The notes under the pieces are model-generated. The model was not told the origin of the DNA. It was given only the letters and a program-made list of their open reading frames with translations, and did no database searches. Made by a program: the position numbers and the translations under genes. This document shows, in pieces, positions 44,592 through 53,514 of a DNA stretch of 64,000 nucleotides; positions within the stretch are counted from its first letter, which is position 1, and each line of letters begins with the position of its first letter. Origin of the DNA: Scatosoma sp048465415 (lineage in GTDB: Bacteria; Bacillota; Clostridia; Christensenellales; Borkfalkiaceae); assembly GCA_048465415.1 (NCBI GenBank), contig DBFWLO010000006.1, positions 1 to 64,000 on the forward strand, in the 5' to 3' direction.

Positions 44592-46421
44592 TTGATTAGA
44601 GACGATTTGAGAAATATCGCGATTATCGCTCACGTTGACCACGGCAAAACGACGCTGGTCAATCAGATGCTGGTGCAGGGCGGTATGTTCCGCGCCAACG
44701 AACAGGTACAGGACAGGGTAATGGATTCCAACGACATCGAACGGGAGCGGGGAATCACCATTCTCGCGAAAAATACTTCCGCGCACTATAACGGCGTCAA
44801 AATCAACATTGTCGATACCCCGGGCCACGCGGACTTTTCCGGCGAGGTCGAGCGGGTGCTGAAAATGGTGAACGGCGCGCTCATTCTCGTGGACGCCGCG
44901 GAAGGACCTCTGCCCCAAACCCGGTTCGTCATGCAGAAAGCGTTGGAGCTGAAATTGAAGCTCATCATCGTCATCAATAAGGTGGACAGGCCGGACGCGC
45001 GCATCTCCGAGGTCGTGGACGAGGTGCTCGAACTGATGATGGATCTCGACGCCACCGACGAACAGCTCGAAAGCCCGATCGTCTATTGCTGCGGCCGCAC
45101 GGGTACGTCGTCTTTGTCGCCGGACAAACAGGAACCCAACCTCAATCCGCTTTTCGATACCATTCTTTCCCATATCCCCGCTATGGATATGGACGTCGAA
45201 GGACCTGGACAGCTGCTCGTTTCGTGTATCGATTACAACGAATTCGTCGGCCGTATCGGGATCGGACGCATCGAACGCGGCGTCGTGCGCGCCAACGAGC
45301 CCGTCTCTATCTGTAATTACAATGAAAACAAGATCCGCACCAACTGCAAGATCGCGAATCTTTATCAGATCGAAGGTCTGGACCGGGTAGCCGTTCCCGA
45401 CGCTAAGGCGGGGGACATCGTCGTGTTTTCCGGGATAGACGGTCTCAACATCGGCGATACCGTCTGCGAACCCTCCAAAGTGGAGCCGGTGCAGTTCGTG
45501 AAAATCGAGGAGCCGACGGTGGAAATGACTTTCTCCGTCAACGACAGTCCTTTCGCGGGCAAGGAAGGCAAATTCGTCACTACCCGCCAGCTCCGCGAAC
45601 GCCTGTATAAAGAACTGCTCCGCGACGTGTCTTTGCGCGTCAACGACACGGACAGCTCCGATTCCTTCCGCGTCTGCGGGCGCGGCGAAATGCATCTCTC
45701 CATTCTCATCGAGACGATGCGCCGCGAAGGCTATGAATTCCAGGTATCCACCCCCAAAGTGCTGTATAAAGAGATCGACGGAGAACTGTACGAACCCATC
45801 GAGCGGCTCGTCGTGGACGTGCCCGAGGATATGACAGGCCCCGTCTTCTCCGGTATGGGCAACCGTAAGGGCACCCTGTCTCACATGAGCGCCATCGGCA
45901 ACCGCATGCGGCTCGAATTCACCGTACCCGCCCGCGGCTTATTCGGCTATAAAAGCGAATTTCTCACCGACACCAAAGGCCAGGGGATCATGAACTCGAT
46001 CTTCTTCGAGTACGAGCCGTATAAAGGCGATATGCAGCGCAGAAGCACCGGATCTCTGGTCGCCTTCGAGACGGGGGACGCGGTCACGTACGGACTGTTC
46101 AACGCGCAGGGGCGCGGCACGCTGTTCGTTACCCCCGGTACGCCCGTTTACGAGGGCATGGTCGTGGGGTACACCAATCTGTCCGACGATATCAACGTCA
46201 ACGTCTGCAAGACCAAGCACCTCACCAACACCCGTTCTTCGAGCAGCGACGACGCTTTGACGCTGATTCCGGTGAGCAAAATGAGCCTCGAAGAATGTCT
46301 CGAATTTATCGCCGACGACGAGCTTCTCGAAGTGACGCCCAAATCTTTAAGAATACGCAAACGCATTCTGGACAGCGAACTGCGCGCCAAAGCGCGGTTC
46401 CGCGAAAAGAATATCAAGTAA
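44592..46421 (+). CDS. typA: Ribosome-associated GTPase TypA/BipA
   Basis: 609 residues. It begins with a TTG codon behind AAGGAG; the protein then reads IRDDLRNIAIIAHVDHGKTTL, with the G1 motif HVDHGKT, G3 DTPGHADF and G4 NKVDRPDA. EF-G-like domains II, III and V follow, with the BipA-specific C-terminus SLEECLEFIADDELLEVTP. It acts in ribosome assembly and stress translation. Length is typical. Confidence 0.97.
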   Translation: MIRDDLRNIAIIAHVDHGKTTLVNQMLVQGGMFRANEQVQDRVMDSNDIERERGITILAKNTSAHYNGVKINIVDTPGHADFSGEVERVLKMVNGALILVDAAEGPLPQTRFVMQKALELKLKLIIVINKVDRPDARISEVVDEVLELMMDLDATDEQLESPIVYCCGRTGTSSLSPDKQEPNLNPLFDTILSHIPAMDMDVEGPGQLLVSCIDYNEFVGRIGIGRIERGVVRANEPVSICNYNENKIRTNCKIANLYQIEGLDRVAVPDAKAGDIVVFSGIDGLNIGDTVCEPSKVEPVQFVKIEEPTVEMTFSVNDSPFAGKEGKFVTTRQLRERLYKELLRDVSLRVNDTDSSDSFRVCGRGEMHLSILIETMRREGYEFQVSTPKVLYKEIDGELYEPIERLVVDVPEDMTGPVFSGMGNRKGTLSHMSAIGNRMRLEFTVPARGLFGYKSEFLTDTKGQGIMNSIFFEYEPYKGDMQRRSTGSLVAFETGDAVTYGLFNAQGRGTLFVTPGTPVYEGMVVGYTNLSDDINVNVCKTKHLTNTRSSSSDDALTLIPVSKMSLEECLEFIADDELLEVTPKSLRIRKRILDSELRAKARFREKNIK

Positions 46422-46461
46422 CGGGAAAATAATTTTTTCCGATCCGTCATAAAAAAGAAGG

Positions 46462-46491
46462 TTTCCTGCATATCATACGGTATGCAGGAAA
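46462..46491 (+). promoter_or_regulatory. Hairpin enclosing the yabP start codon
   Basis: TTTCCTGCATA (46462-46472) and TATGCAGGAAA (46481-46491) form an 11-bp perfect stem with an 8-nt loop. The ATG at 46482 lies in the stem and the AGAAGG site about 20 nt upstream is outside it. It may limit translation. Confidence 0.6.
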
Positions 46492-46736
46492 TTTTACATT
46501 CATTGAATATCGAACAACAGAAAAGTATCACCGTCACCGGTATAGAGAGCGTCGCTTCCTTTTCGGAGAGCCAGATCGTCCTTTCCCTCTGCGGAAGCAA
46601 TATGAAGCTGTACGTCACGGGTTCGGGACTGAAAATCACCGGCTTTTCCAAAACGAGCGGCACCTTTACGGCGACGGGAAGCGTCAGCGGCGTGCGTTAC
46701 GGCAACAAGAGCCTTAAATCCAGGCTGTTCAAGTAA
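46482..46736 (+). CDS. yabP: Sporulation protein YabP
   Basis: 84 residues. SITVTGIESVASFSESQIVLSL and the LYVTGSGLKI core match the YabP/YqfC family needed for spore cortex formation. It is shorter at the N-terminus than the Bacillus protein. No alternative upstream start is in frame. It is followed 16 bp later by yabQ, as in other spore formers. Confidence 0.9.
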   Translation: MQEILHSLNIEQQKSITVTGIESVASFSESQIVLSLCGSNMKLYVTGSGLKITGFSKTSGTFTATGSVSGVRYGNKSLKSRLFK

Positions 46737-46752
46737 GCGCGGGGGGGCAGAC

Positions 46753-47124
46753 ATGGACGCGGCGAATCAAATATTCATTTTTCTCGTCTGCGTCCTGATC
46801 GGCGTGGCGAGCGGTTTCGTTTACGAATTTTTCTACTTATTGCGGAAAATCCTGGGGGACAAGGAGGGCGTCGCCATCGCGCTCGATACGGTGTTTTTCC
46901 TTTTCTTCGCGGCCATCGCCGTCTTTACCGCCGTCCTGTTTTCCTTTCCCGATTTCCGGGTATATATGTATCTCGGAAATCTGTTGGGGCTCATATTATA
47001 TTTAAAAAGTATTCATATAATAGTTGCTTTTTTGTGGAAACTATGCTATAATAAAGCCAGAAAAGTAATAAAAAGACGAAAAATCGCGAAAAACGCCAAG
47101 AAAAAAGAGGTGCATTCGATATGA
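46753..47124 (+). CDS. yabQ: Spore cortex membrane protein YabQ
   Basis: 123 residues, four membrane helices (about 5-25, 38-60, 65-85, 90-110), then a very basic tail (KVIKRRKIAKNAKKKE). The order yabP-yabQ-divIC is conserved. YabQ acts in the forespore outer membrane for cortex assembly. Its stop overlaps the next start by four bases. Confidence 0.88.
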   Translation: MDAANQIFIFLVCVLIGVASGFVYEFFYLLRKILGDKEGVAIALDTVFFLFFAAIAVFTAVLFSFPDFRVYMYLGNLLGLILYLKSIHIIVAFLWKLCYNKARKVIKRRKIAKNAKKKEVHSI

Positions 47125-47384
47125 CACAGGAAAAATTAAAACGCGTCGTTACCGCGGCGGCGGTTGCGGGTACCCTGGTGATTGTCTGTCTGCTCGCCGT
47201 CATTATTTATCAGCTCATACACATGGCCGTGCTGAATAACAGGATTAAAAAGACCGAAGACGAGATAAAATATTATCAGGAACAGATAGACGGGAACGAA
47301 AATCTGCTGGATCATTATCTTTCCGAGTATTATCTCGAACAAGCGGCGCGCGAACATCATTTTGTAAAACCCGGAGATAAGTAA
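47121..47384 (+). CDS. Septum formation initiator family protein (DivIC/FtsB-like)
   Basis: 87 residues: one N-terminal membrane helix (about 12-34), then a coiled coil (NNRIKKTEDEIKYYQEQID) and the LEQAAREHHFVKPGD end typical of DivIC/FtsB. It belongs to the divisome with FtsL. The next gene starts inside its stop (TAATG). Confidence 0.88.
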   Translation: MTQEKLKRVVTAAAVAGTLVIVCLLAVIIYQLIHMAVLNNRIKKTEDEIKYYQEQIDGNENLLDHYLSEYYLEQAAREHHFVKPGDK

Positions 47385-48247
47385 TGGATAAGATTGCCGT
47401 AATAGACGTCGGTTCGAATTCCGTCCGCCTCATGCTTGTGGCGGACGGAAACGTTTTATATAAGACTGTAAACACCACCCGTCTCGGCGAAGGTATCGCT
47501 TCTTCGCCCTTTCTCAAACCCGAAGCGATCGAACGCACGGCCGCGGCCGTTGCGGAATTTGACGCCCGCGCCAAACGCGAGGGCGCTTCCGCCGTCTACG
47601 CTTTCGCTACCGCGGCGGTACGTACCGCGAAAAACGGCGTGGCGTTCGTCGAGCGCGTCCGCGCGCTCTGCGGGCTTGTTGTCGACGTCATCTCCGGCGA
47701 GGAAGAAGCGGAGATCGGAATTTTGGGCGCGCTCGGCGAAAAAGACGGAGGCATTATCGATGTGGGAGGCGCCAGTACGGAAATTATCGTGCGCCGTGAA
47801 GGGAAAATTCTCTATAAAAAGAGCGTCGATATCGGCGTAGTGCGCTTGAAAGATACGTGCGGCGCGGATCCAGAAAAACTGCAACACGCGGCAAAAGCCG
47901 CCGCCGCGAAATACGGAGAAGTCCCCGGCGGCGTGCCCATGTACGCGATCGGCGGTACGGCGACAACGCTGGCGGCCGTGCTTTCCGAGATGCGGGAGTA
48001 CGATCCCGCCAAGATCACGGGCACGCTCGTCGGGCGCGGCGAGATGGGTGCGCTGGCGGAAAGACTCGGGAGGATGAACGCCGCGGAAATAGCGGCTCTG
48101 CCCGGCGTTCCGCCCAAGCGCGCGGACGTGCTTGCCGGCGGCGCCATGCTCTTTTCCGTCCTCATGGACAAGCTCGGTTTTGCCGGAATCATCGTCAGCG
48201 ACAGGGATAATCTGGAAGGTTACGCGACGAAACACGGACTATTGTAA
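47384..48247 (+). CDS. Ppx/GppA-family phosphatase
   Basis: 287 residues with the ASKHA fold. AVIDVGSNSVRLMLV is the phosphate-1 motif, GGIIDVGGASTEIIV the second, and YAIGGTATTLAAVL the adenosine motif. Only the core two domains are present, not the C-terminal HD part of long Ppx. It may hydrolyse polyphosphate or pppGpp. It is translationally coupled to the DivIC-like gene. Confidence 0.92.
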   Translation: MDKIAVIDVGSNSVRLMLVADGNVLYKTVNTTRLGEGIASSPFLKPEAIERTAAAVAEFDARAKREGASAVYAFATAAVRTAKNGVAFVERVRALCGLVVDVISGEEEAEIGILGALGEKDGGIIDVGGASTEIIVRREGKILYKKSVDIGVVRLKDTCGADPEKLQHAAKAAAAKYGEVPGGVPMYAIGGTATTLAAVLSEMREYDPAKITGTLVGRGEMGALAERLGRMNAAEIAALPGVPPKRADVLAGGAMLFSVLMDKLGFAGIIVSDRDNLEGYATKHGLL

Positions 48248-48262
48248 AGGCAGGGAAAGAAG

Positions 48263-49357
48263 ATGAAGCGTGCGTTTGCAAAAATTTACCCGGTGCTGCT
48301 TCTTTTATTGATGTTTGCGGCAGAAATTCTCGTCGTTTTCTATTTCGCGTGGTTCCGGGCGGGAAATCGGATCGCGGCAGTCAGCTTTGCGCTCGCCGGC
48401 TGGGCGACAGCGTATATTATTGCGCCTATCGTACATGAACTCGGGCATATCCTCTTCGCAAAGTCTGCGGATATGCGGCTGAAAATGAGCAAGTTTTCTT
48501 TCTTTCGGATTATAGAAAAGAGCGGAAAACTGAAATTTACCTTCGCCTCTCCCTTCGCCCCCGAGGAGACGCAGGTCGTCCCCGCGAAAGGCGGCGATAT
48601 GCTTCGCCGTTTCCGTCTCTATACGATGGGGGGATTGATCTTTGGCGGAATCTATATCGTCGTTCTTGCGGCGTCGGCGCTTGCGTTCTGGGGGATAGGC
48701 TGGGAGCCCGCCGCTTTTTTGTTTTGGGGCGGAATCCCTTACGCGGTATATCTCTTTTTTCTCAACGCCCTTCCTTTCGTTTATGCGGCGGGGAAAACCG
48801 ACGCGGCGATTTTAAGAGGTCTGAGCCGGAAGGAAGCCGCGGAACAGACCATGCTTTCGGCGATGGAAATTTACGGCGGACTGTCGGAAGGGAAAAGTTT
48901 TTCCCGGATCGACGAGAATTTATTTTTCGATCTGCCCCAGCTTCCCGAAAACGAGCCTATGTACGCGGTCATACTCGATCTGCGATATCGCCGCTGTCTG
49001 GAAACGGAGAATTTCGAACGAGCGGCGGATTGTCTCAACCGGCTGGCGGCAGCGGCGGGTTATCTGTCCGTTTCGCAATTCGAGGAGGTCGCGGCGGAAC
49101 TCGTGTATATGCACAGTGTAAACGGCGACGCGGAACTCGCGAAGGAAAGCGCCGAATTATGCGAAGACTACCTCAAACGCGAGACGGCGGCGGCAAAACG
49201 TATTCTGGCGGCGTATTCCGCTTTACAGGGGCGGTTCGATGCGGTGAGGGCGCTCAAAGCCCAGGCGGAAGTGTGTCTGCAAAAAGAAACGATCGCCGGA
49301 ATTAAAAAATTTGAAAGGATTATGCTGGAAAGGATCCCCGATCTTATGGATCGCTGA
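48263..49357 (+). CDS. M50-like membrane metallopeptidase (site-2-protease type)
   Basis: 364 residues. Two membrane helices open the protein, and the second holds the zinc motif HELGH (His58, Glu59, His62). Two more helices lie about 115-170. The C-terminal half (about 190-364) is soluble and helical. The usual second M50 motif (NxxPxxxxDG) is represented by NALPFVYAAGKTDA at about 172-185, with Asp in the later position. It may cleave a membrane protein. It is last in the sporulation-division operon, 15 bp after ppx. Confidence 0.75.
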   Translation: MKRAFAKIYPVLLLLLMFAAEILVVFYFAWFRAGNRIAAVSFALAGWATAYIIAPIVHELGHILFAKSADMRLKMSKFSFFRIIEKSGKLKFTFASPFAPEETQVVPAKGGDMLRRFRLYTMGGLIFGGIYIVVLAASALAFWGIGWEPAAFLFWGGIPYAVYLFFLNALPFVYAAGKTDAAILRGLSRKEAAEQTMLSAMEIYGGLSEGKSFSRIDENLFFDLPQLPENEPMYAVILDLRYRRCLETENFERAADCLNRLAAAAGYLSVSQFEEVAAELVYMHSVNGDAELAKESAELCEDYLKRETAAAKRILAAYSALQGRFDAVRALKAQAEVCLQKETIAGIKKFERIMLERIPDLMDR

Positions 49358-49538
49358 TCCTTTTTATGATACTATATATTAAGGAAGGGAAAAAAGACTT
49401 TGCCTTACCTCCTCTATCATTTTGGGGAAATTCTTCGAAAATTCAGAAAAATTGTGTACCAAACTAATCAATTAAGGGCTAACATAGAAAAAATATTAAA
49501 ATTTTTTTGATTTTTGTCAATATTTGGTAAAATATGAA

Positions 49539-49567
49539 TTGATTTTATTTTTTGTTTTTGCTATAAT
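49539..49567 (+). promoter_or_regulatory. Promoter of the sigma/peptidase/anti-sigma cassette
   Basis: TTGATT, 17 bp, TATAAT. The upstream 49358-49538 is AT-rich without a gene. Confidence 0.65.
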
Positions 49568-49596
49568 AATATCAATGATACTAATGAGGTTCTCAA

Positions 49597-50148
49597 ATGT
49601 CTAGGTTGTGCGGTAAGGTAAACAAAATTTTGAAAGCATTGAATAGCGGAGATTGTAAAAAGCAGTCGGAGTTGTTTAAGGCTACCTATAACCATTTGAA
49701 ACTGATTGCATACGAGTATACCAATGACAAGAATAATACGGAAGACGTATTGATGGAAGCCTACTTGAAAATTTTCAGGTATTCCAGGACGGCGAATATC
49801 CAGAAGGATGGATATAACTGGATGTGTAAGATCGTCCAAAATACGGCGTATGACGTAAATAACTTGTACATAGAGTATGATCCGCTCGAAGAGGCCCGGG
49901 AAGTTTCGGACGATTTTGAGAGCATAAGTCTCGCTTCGATGGAAAAAAGCGATCTTATGAACGTTCTGAAAAAGCTTCCGAAAGCCGACTGGGAGTTGAT
50001 TTATCTGCGGTTTTGGAGAGATTACTCGTACGCAAAGATAGCAGAGATCAAGAATTTGTCGAAGTCTTATATCCACAAACGCATCAGCAGGATTTTAGCG
50101 TTCCTTCTGAAAAAGTTATTGGAAGAGTCTTCGGACAAATCTGATTAA
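49597..50148 (+). CDS. ECF-like RNA polymerase sigma factor
   Basis: 183 residues. Sigma region 2 spans about 20-95 (NNTEDVLMEAYLKIFRYSR, the -10-recognition helix NWMCKIVQNTAYD); region 4 spans about 120-170 (WELIYLRFWRDYSYAKIAEIKNLSKSYIHKRI). No region 1 or 3, as in ECF sigmas. It is followed by a secreted peptidase-like gene (40 bp) and a membrane protein with anti-sigma layout, in line with autoregulated ECF systems. No promoter of ECF type could be identified by eye. Confidence 0.85.
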   Translation: MSRLCGKVNKILKALNSGDCKKQSELFKATYNHLKLIAYEYTNDKNNTEDVLMEAYLKIFRYSRTANIQKDGYNWMCKIVQNTAYDVNNLYIEYDPLEEAREVSDDFESISLASMEKSDLMNVLKKLPKADWELIYLRFWRDYSYAKIAEIKNLSKSYIHKRISRILAFLLKKLLEESSDKSD

Positions 50149-50188
50149 ACACTACAATTTTATAGAAGCAAAACAAAGGAGAATTACC

Positions 50189-51037
50189 ATGAAAAGCACT
50201 TTAAGAAAAGGCGCTTGCGCGGTAGTGGCCGTTTTGGCGCTTACTACCACGATTTTTATTCCCCAGGCTCACGCGGCGGCTCATGCCGAAGAAGCGGCGG
50301 ACAGTGCCGAAGCGCGCTATTATGATAGCGTAATGGCGTTGTCTGCTAAATCTACTACTGAAACAGTAAATTATACTCGTAAAGAAGAAACTTATATTGA
50401 AACGCAGAACGGGGTACCACTTTATTATGGCCGTACTGATTTAGCGAATTCCTGTGGTCCTACGGGCGGATCCATAGTTGTTGGATATTATGACAAATAT
50501 TATGAAGAATTAATTCCTAATTACACAGGTTATTATCCTGCCAGCGGAAAATATAAGAGAATGGATACTACTTATATTCCGGCCTTGATCGGTGATTTGT
50601 ATACGTTGATGAGGACTAACGTCGATGATGTCGGCGTGAGCGAGTCAGATTGTTTGAACGGATTGAAATCCTATGTGCAGAGTAAAGGACGTTCGATCAG
50701 TTACAGCAGTGTTAAAAGCGGTTCAAGTCTCAATACCACAGCTTATTTGAATTCTCTTCAAAATAATAAACCCGTATTATTATTCTGCGATCAAGTAGGA
50801 ATTGTAATGTTCGGCGGAGACTCTACAAGCGATGTAATTTATGAAGATACCATAGCCAACAAGCACATTATGGTTGGATTCGGCTACTATCAGATAAAAT
50901 ATTATAATGGGAATACCAATTTTAGAACGGATACCTATCTGAGAGCTGCATGCGGGCTGTTTTCCTATTCCGACGGATTTGTGAAATTGAGTTCGAGCAG
51001 TTGGTTGGACAGCGGATACGCAGTAAGTATTTCTTAA
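50189..51037 (+). CDS. Secreted C39-like (papain-fold) cysteine peptidase-like protein
   Basis: 282 residues. A signal peptide (1 to about 29, cleavage after AHA) is followed by a mature domain. LANSCGPTGGSIVVGYYD places Cys89 in the CGPxx motif of C39-type peptidases, and KHIMVGFGYY gives His226; the third residue is probably the Asp in SSSWLDSGY or an Asn. Fairly Tyr/Ser-rich. It is the middle gene of the sigma cassette with AAAGGAG at 8 nt. It may act on a cell-wall or peptide substrate or on the anti-sigma (inference). Confidence 0.7.
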   Translation: MKSTLRKGACAVVAVLALTTTIFIPQAHAAAHAEEAADSAEARYYDSVMALSAKSTTETVNYTRKEETYIETQNGVPLYYGRTDLANSCGPTGGSIVVGYYDKYYEELIPNYTGYYPASGKYKRMDTTYIPALIGDLYTLMRTNVDDVGVSESDCLNGLKSYVQSKGRSISYSSVKSGSSLNTTAYLNSLQNNKPVLLFCDQVGIVMFGGDSTSDVIYEDTIANKHIMVGFGYYQIKYYNGNTNFRTDTYLRAACGLFSYSDGFVKLSSSSWLDSGYAVSIS

Positions 51038-51056
51038 AAATGAGGAAGAAAACGCA

Positions 51057-51740
51057 ATGTCGAAAGAACGTAAATTCCATAATTTAATAGAAGAGCAAAA
51101 CCCCGACGAAAAGCAAGAATTGTGGAATAGGATCGAGAGCGCGTTGAAAGAAGAAAATCTTGCGGGGGAAATTTCCGTACCTAAGAAGAAATTTCTTTCT
51201 TGGAGAAAAATTACGGCTCTTGCCACATCTTTTGTGCTTGTTACCACGGCGATTGTGTTAGGTGGATTAAAAATTTTTTCGGGTAAAGAAGTACCCGAAG
51301 ATAAAAGTAGGTATTGTACGCAAAATGAATATGAAGTATTGCCTACTCAGTTAACATTAAAAGAATACGGCGAACAGTTAAATACAGAAATTCTATTTTT
51401 TGATTGGTATGCAGAGACAGAAAGTGTAAATGGTTACATTTATCAATTAAAAAGTAGTGAAGAAGTAATTTGTTTTAGAGAAGAAATTGTAGATATAAAT
51501 ACCGGAAACTTGGTAAGAATATATGTAACAGATAATAAAACTCAAATAGATATACTTGATCCCTATAAAGAAATATGTACCAATGAAAATCAAGTAAGTA
51601 ATATAAAGGTATATTGGGTATCTAAAACATTTCGCGCAAATACTTATTTCGAATATCAAAATTATCGCTATTTTATAGAGCTGGAAACACCCGAAGATGA
51701 TGGAGCGATTTTGCGTCTGGTAGAAGAATTATTGGCGTAA
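51057..51740 (+). CDS. Putative membrane anti-sigma factor
   Basis: 227 residues. A cytosolic N-part (1-48, EEQNPDEKQELWNRIESALKEE) precedes one membrane helix (about 52-73) and an outside domain. This layout is that of anti-sigma factors, but no zinc (ZAS) motif is present. From about 51300 the codons turn more AT-rich than in the sigma gene, a sign of a different origin for the outside domain. It follows the peptidase gene by 19 bp. A terminator follows. Confidence 0.6.
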   Translation: MSKERKFHNLIEEQNPDEKQELWNRIESALKEENLAGEISVPKKKFLSWRKITALATSFVLVTTAIVLGGLKIFSGKEVPEDKSRYCTQNEYEVLPTQLTLKEYGEQLNTEILFFDWYAETESVNGYIYQLKSSEEVICFREEIVDINTGNLVRIYVTDNKTQIDILDPYKEICTNENQVSNIKVYWVSKTFRANTYFEYQNYRYFIELETPEDDGAILRLVEELLA

Positions 51741-51764
51741 AAAGGCTCAAATTTAGCAGATCAG

Positions 51765-51797
51765 AAAAAAAATCGAAAATTTTTCGATTTTTTTTTG
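51765..51797 (+). terminator. Terminator of the sigma cassette
   Basis: AAATCGAAAA/TTTTCGATTT stem followed by a long T-run. Confidence 0.9.
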
Positions 51798-51931
51798 TTT
51801 TTTGGTGGACGTTTGCCATTTTTCAGAGGTATATATTATATAAGGTATTTTTTACTTCACTGCGGATATTAAAAATCCGGTCTTTCAGACTTGATTTTTT
51901 TATCAAAAAATATACTGATGAGGAATGTGTT

Positions 51932-52909
51932 ATGCACAAAACAAATCAAAAAGTAAAACTCTTGTTACTCTACGACCTGTTGACTCGTTTAACCGATGAA
52001 CAACATCCGTTATCCACCAAAGAGATCATCAAACTTCTCTCGCAACAGGGCATCAAACTCACGCGGAAGATTCTGCCTTCCGACATTCTCACGCTCAACT
52101 TATACGGTTTTGAAGTTATGTCTTTTCAGGACAAGAGTAATTATTACTATGTCCGAGAAAGCAGATTCGATTCGGCCGAAGTAAGATTGATGATGGAACT
52201 GGTCGCGGCGGCCAAGCTGCCGATGTCCCATAAAACGGATATGCTCGAACGACTCGTCGGTATGACCAAAACTCGCCAAGCGGAATTTCTGACAAAGAAC
52301 GTCATTTACGATTATGTCGACGAGTTTACTCCGAAAACGATCGTCTATGCGCTCGACGTTGCGGAGACTGCTATCCGCACCGGCAAAAAGGTTTCCTTTT
52401 TATATTATCGGCTGGGTTCTCATAAAGAAAAGAATTTTGAAAACGATAGGGCGCGGTATGTCGTCAATCCCCTGGTGATACTTTTCAAAAACGGGGTTCA
52501 TTATTTGATCGCTTACGACGATGAATACAAAGGTCTTGATGAATATCGTCTCGACCGTATGGATCAATTATGTCTGGAACCGGCGAATCTCGTTCCCTGC
52601 CTCGAATATAAGAACGGCGATCTCGAATCTTACCGCGGAAAGATTCTCGACACCTTTGTCGGGAAAGAAGAGGAAATCAAACTCCGTTTTGACGAGGATT
52701 TGCTGGAAGCCGTCTACGATAAAATCGGACAAGGCATCGACGTTAAGAAGGCGGCGAAAAACACCTATCGCGCTTTTGCGACGGTGCGGCTGACTCGCGA
52801 ATTTTTCGCATGGATAGTCGCTTCGGGCGGTAAGATGAAACTCGAAGGTTCCGATGCGGCCGTGAAACAGTTTGCCGAATTCGTATCCGCCATCAAAGAA
52901 AACTATTAA
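51932..52909 (+). CDS. WYL-domain transcriptional regulator
   Basis: 325 residues. An N-terminal HTH (about 8-70) precedes the WYL domain (about 135-215; the motif FLYYRLG and AYDDEYKGLDEYRLDRM) and a C-terminal WCX extension. WYL regulators respond to nucleic acid or nucleotide ligands and often guard defence or DNA-damage genes. No such genes adjoin it here. AGGAATG precedes the ATG. The spacer 51798-51931 has no gene. Confidence 0.9.
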   Translation: MHKTNQKVKLLLLYDLLTRLTDEQHPLSTKEIIKLLSQQGIKLTRKILPSDILTLNLYGFEVMSFQDKSNYYYVRESRFDSAEVRLMMELVAAAKLPMSHKTDMLERLVGMTKTRQAEFLTKNVIYDYVDEFTPKTIVYALDVAETAIRTGKKVSFLYYRLGSHKEKNFENDRARYVVNPLVILFKNGVHYLIAYDDEYKGLDEYRLDRMDQLCLEPANLVPCLEYKNGDLESYRGKILDTFVGKEEEIKLRFDEDLLEAVYDKIGQGIDVKKAAKNTYRAFATVRLTREFFAWIVASGGKMKLEGSDAAVKQFAEFVSAIKENY

Positions 52910-52961
52910 ATTATTTTGCCTGTCTCGCTTATCTCCTACATTGGTTGTACATATTGGTTGG

Positions 52962-53001
52962 AAAAGCCCCGGTGGAAGCTCGTTCTTCTACCGGGGCTTT
53001 T
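52962..53001. terminator. Bidirectional terminator between the WYL and ImmA genes
   Basis: AAAAGCCCCGGT/ACCGGGGCTTTT stem, extended by GGAAG/CTTCT. Confidence 0.9.
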
Positions 53002-53018
53002 CCCTATTAAAAGATAAA

Positions 53019-53429
53019 TCAAAGGAGGCCTTTACTGCGGTAATACTTCACTGCGCCCGACAAAGTCGCAAGATCCACGTCGAGGGCTTCGGCGATCTCG
53101 TAATCGCTCGCCCCGCTGCCGACGGCGGATTTCAGTTCCGTAAGCGGAACTTGCAGAAGATAGGACACGCAAAGAGCCTTGCCCTCCGCTTTTTCGATGT
53201 TAGAACGCTTCAACGGCTCCGCACAATGGGCGAGGGGATAAAATCCGTCGGTGAGACAATGGCCGAGCTCTTCCGAATAGTATTTTTTGAAATCACGGTC
53301 CGTCTCCAATTTGGCGGGATCCAGCACGACAATATTCGAGCTGGAAAAAGCCTTTTTATTGGTGAGACGATAAAAATAAGTGGAAATGTTCAGTGTATCC
53401 GCTATGTAAAAAAGCTGTAAAGAAGTCAT
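53019..53429 (-). CDS. ImmA/IrrE-type metallopeptidase
   Basis: 136 residues. YSEELGHCLTD carries the EELGH variant of the zinc motif, common in Firmicutes ImmA; the residues after it (GFYPLAHC) and EKAEGKALCVSYLL complete the domain. The protein is short at the N-terminus. It lies after an XRE regulator on the same strand, as in ICEBs1-type ImmR/ImmA pairs, in which the peptidase cleaves the repressor. The gap between the two genes is 85 bp. Confidence 0.85.
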   Translation of the reverse strand: MTSLQLFYIADTLNISTYFYRLTNKKAFSSSNIVVLDPAKLETDRDFKKYYSEELGHCLTDGFYPLAHCAEPLKRSNIEKAEGKALCVSYLLQVPLTELKSAVGSGASDYEIAEALDVDLATLSGAVKYYRSKGLL

Positions 53430-53514
53430 GATGTCCCTTCTCCGTTTTTCTTGGTAGAGATATTATATCACAATATATATGACAGGAACAGTCATATATA
53501 AAAATATTTTTGAA

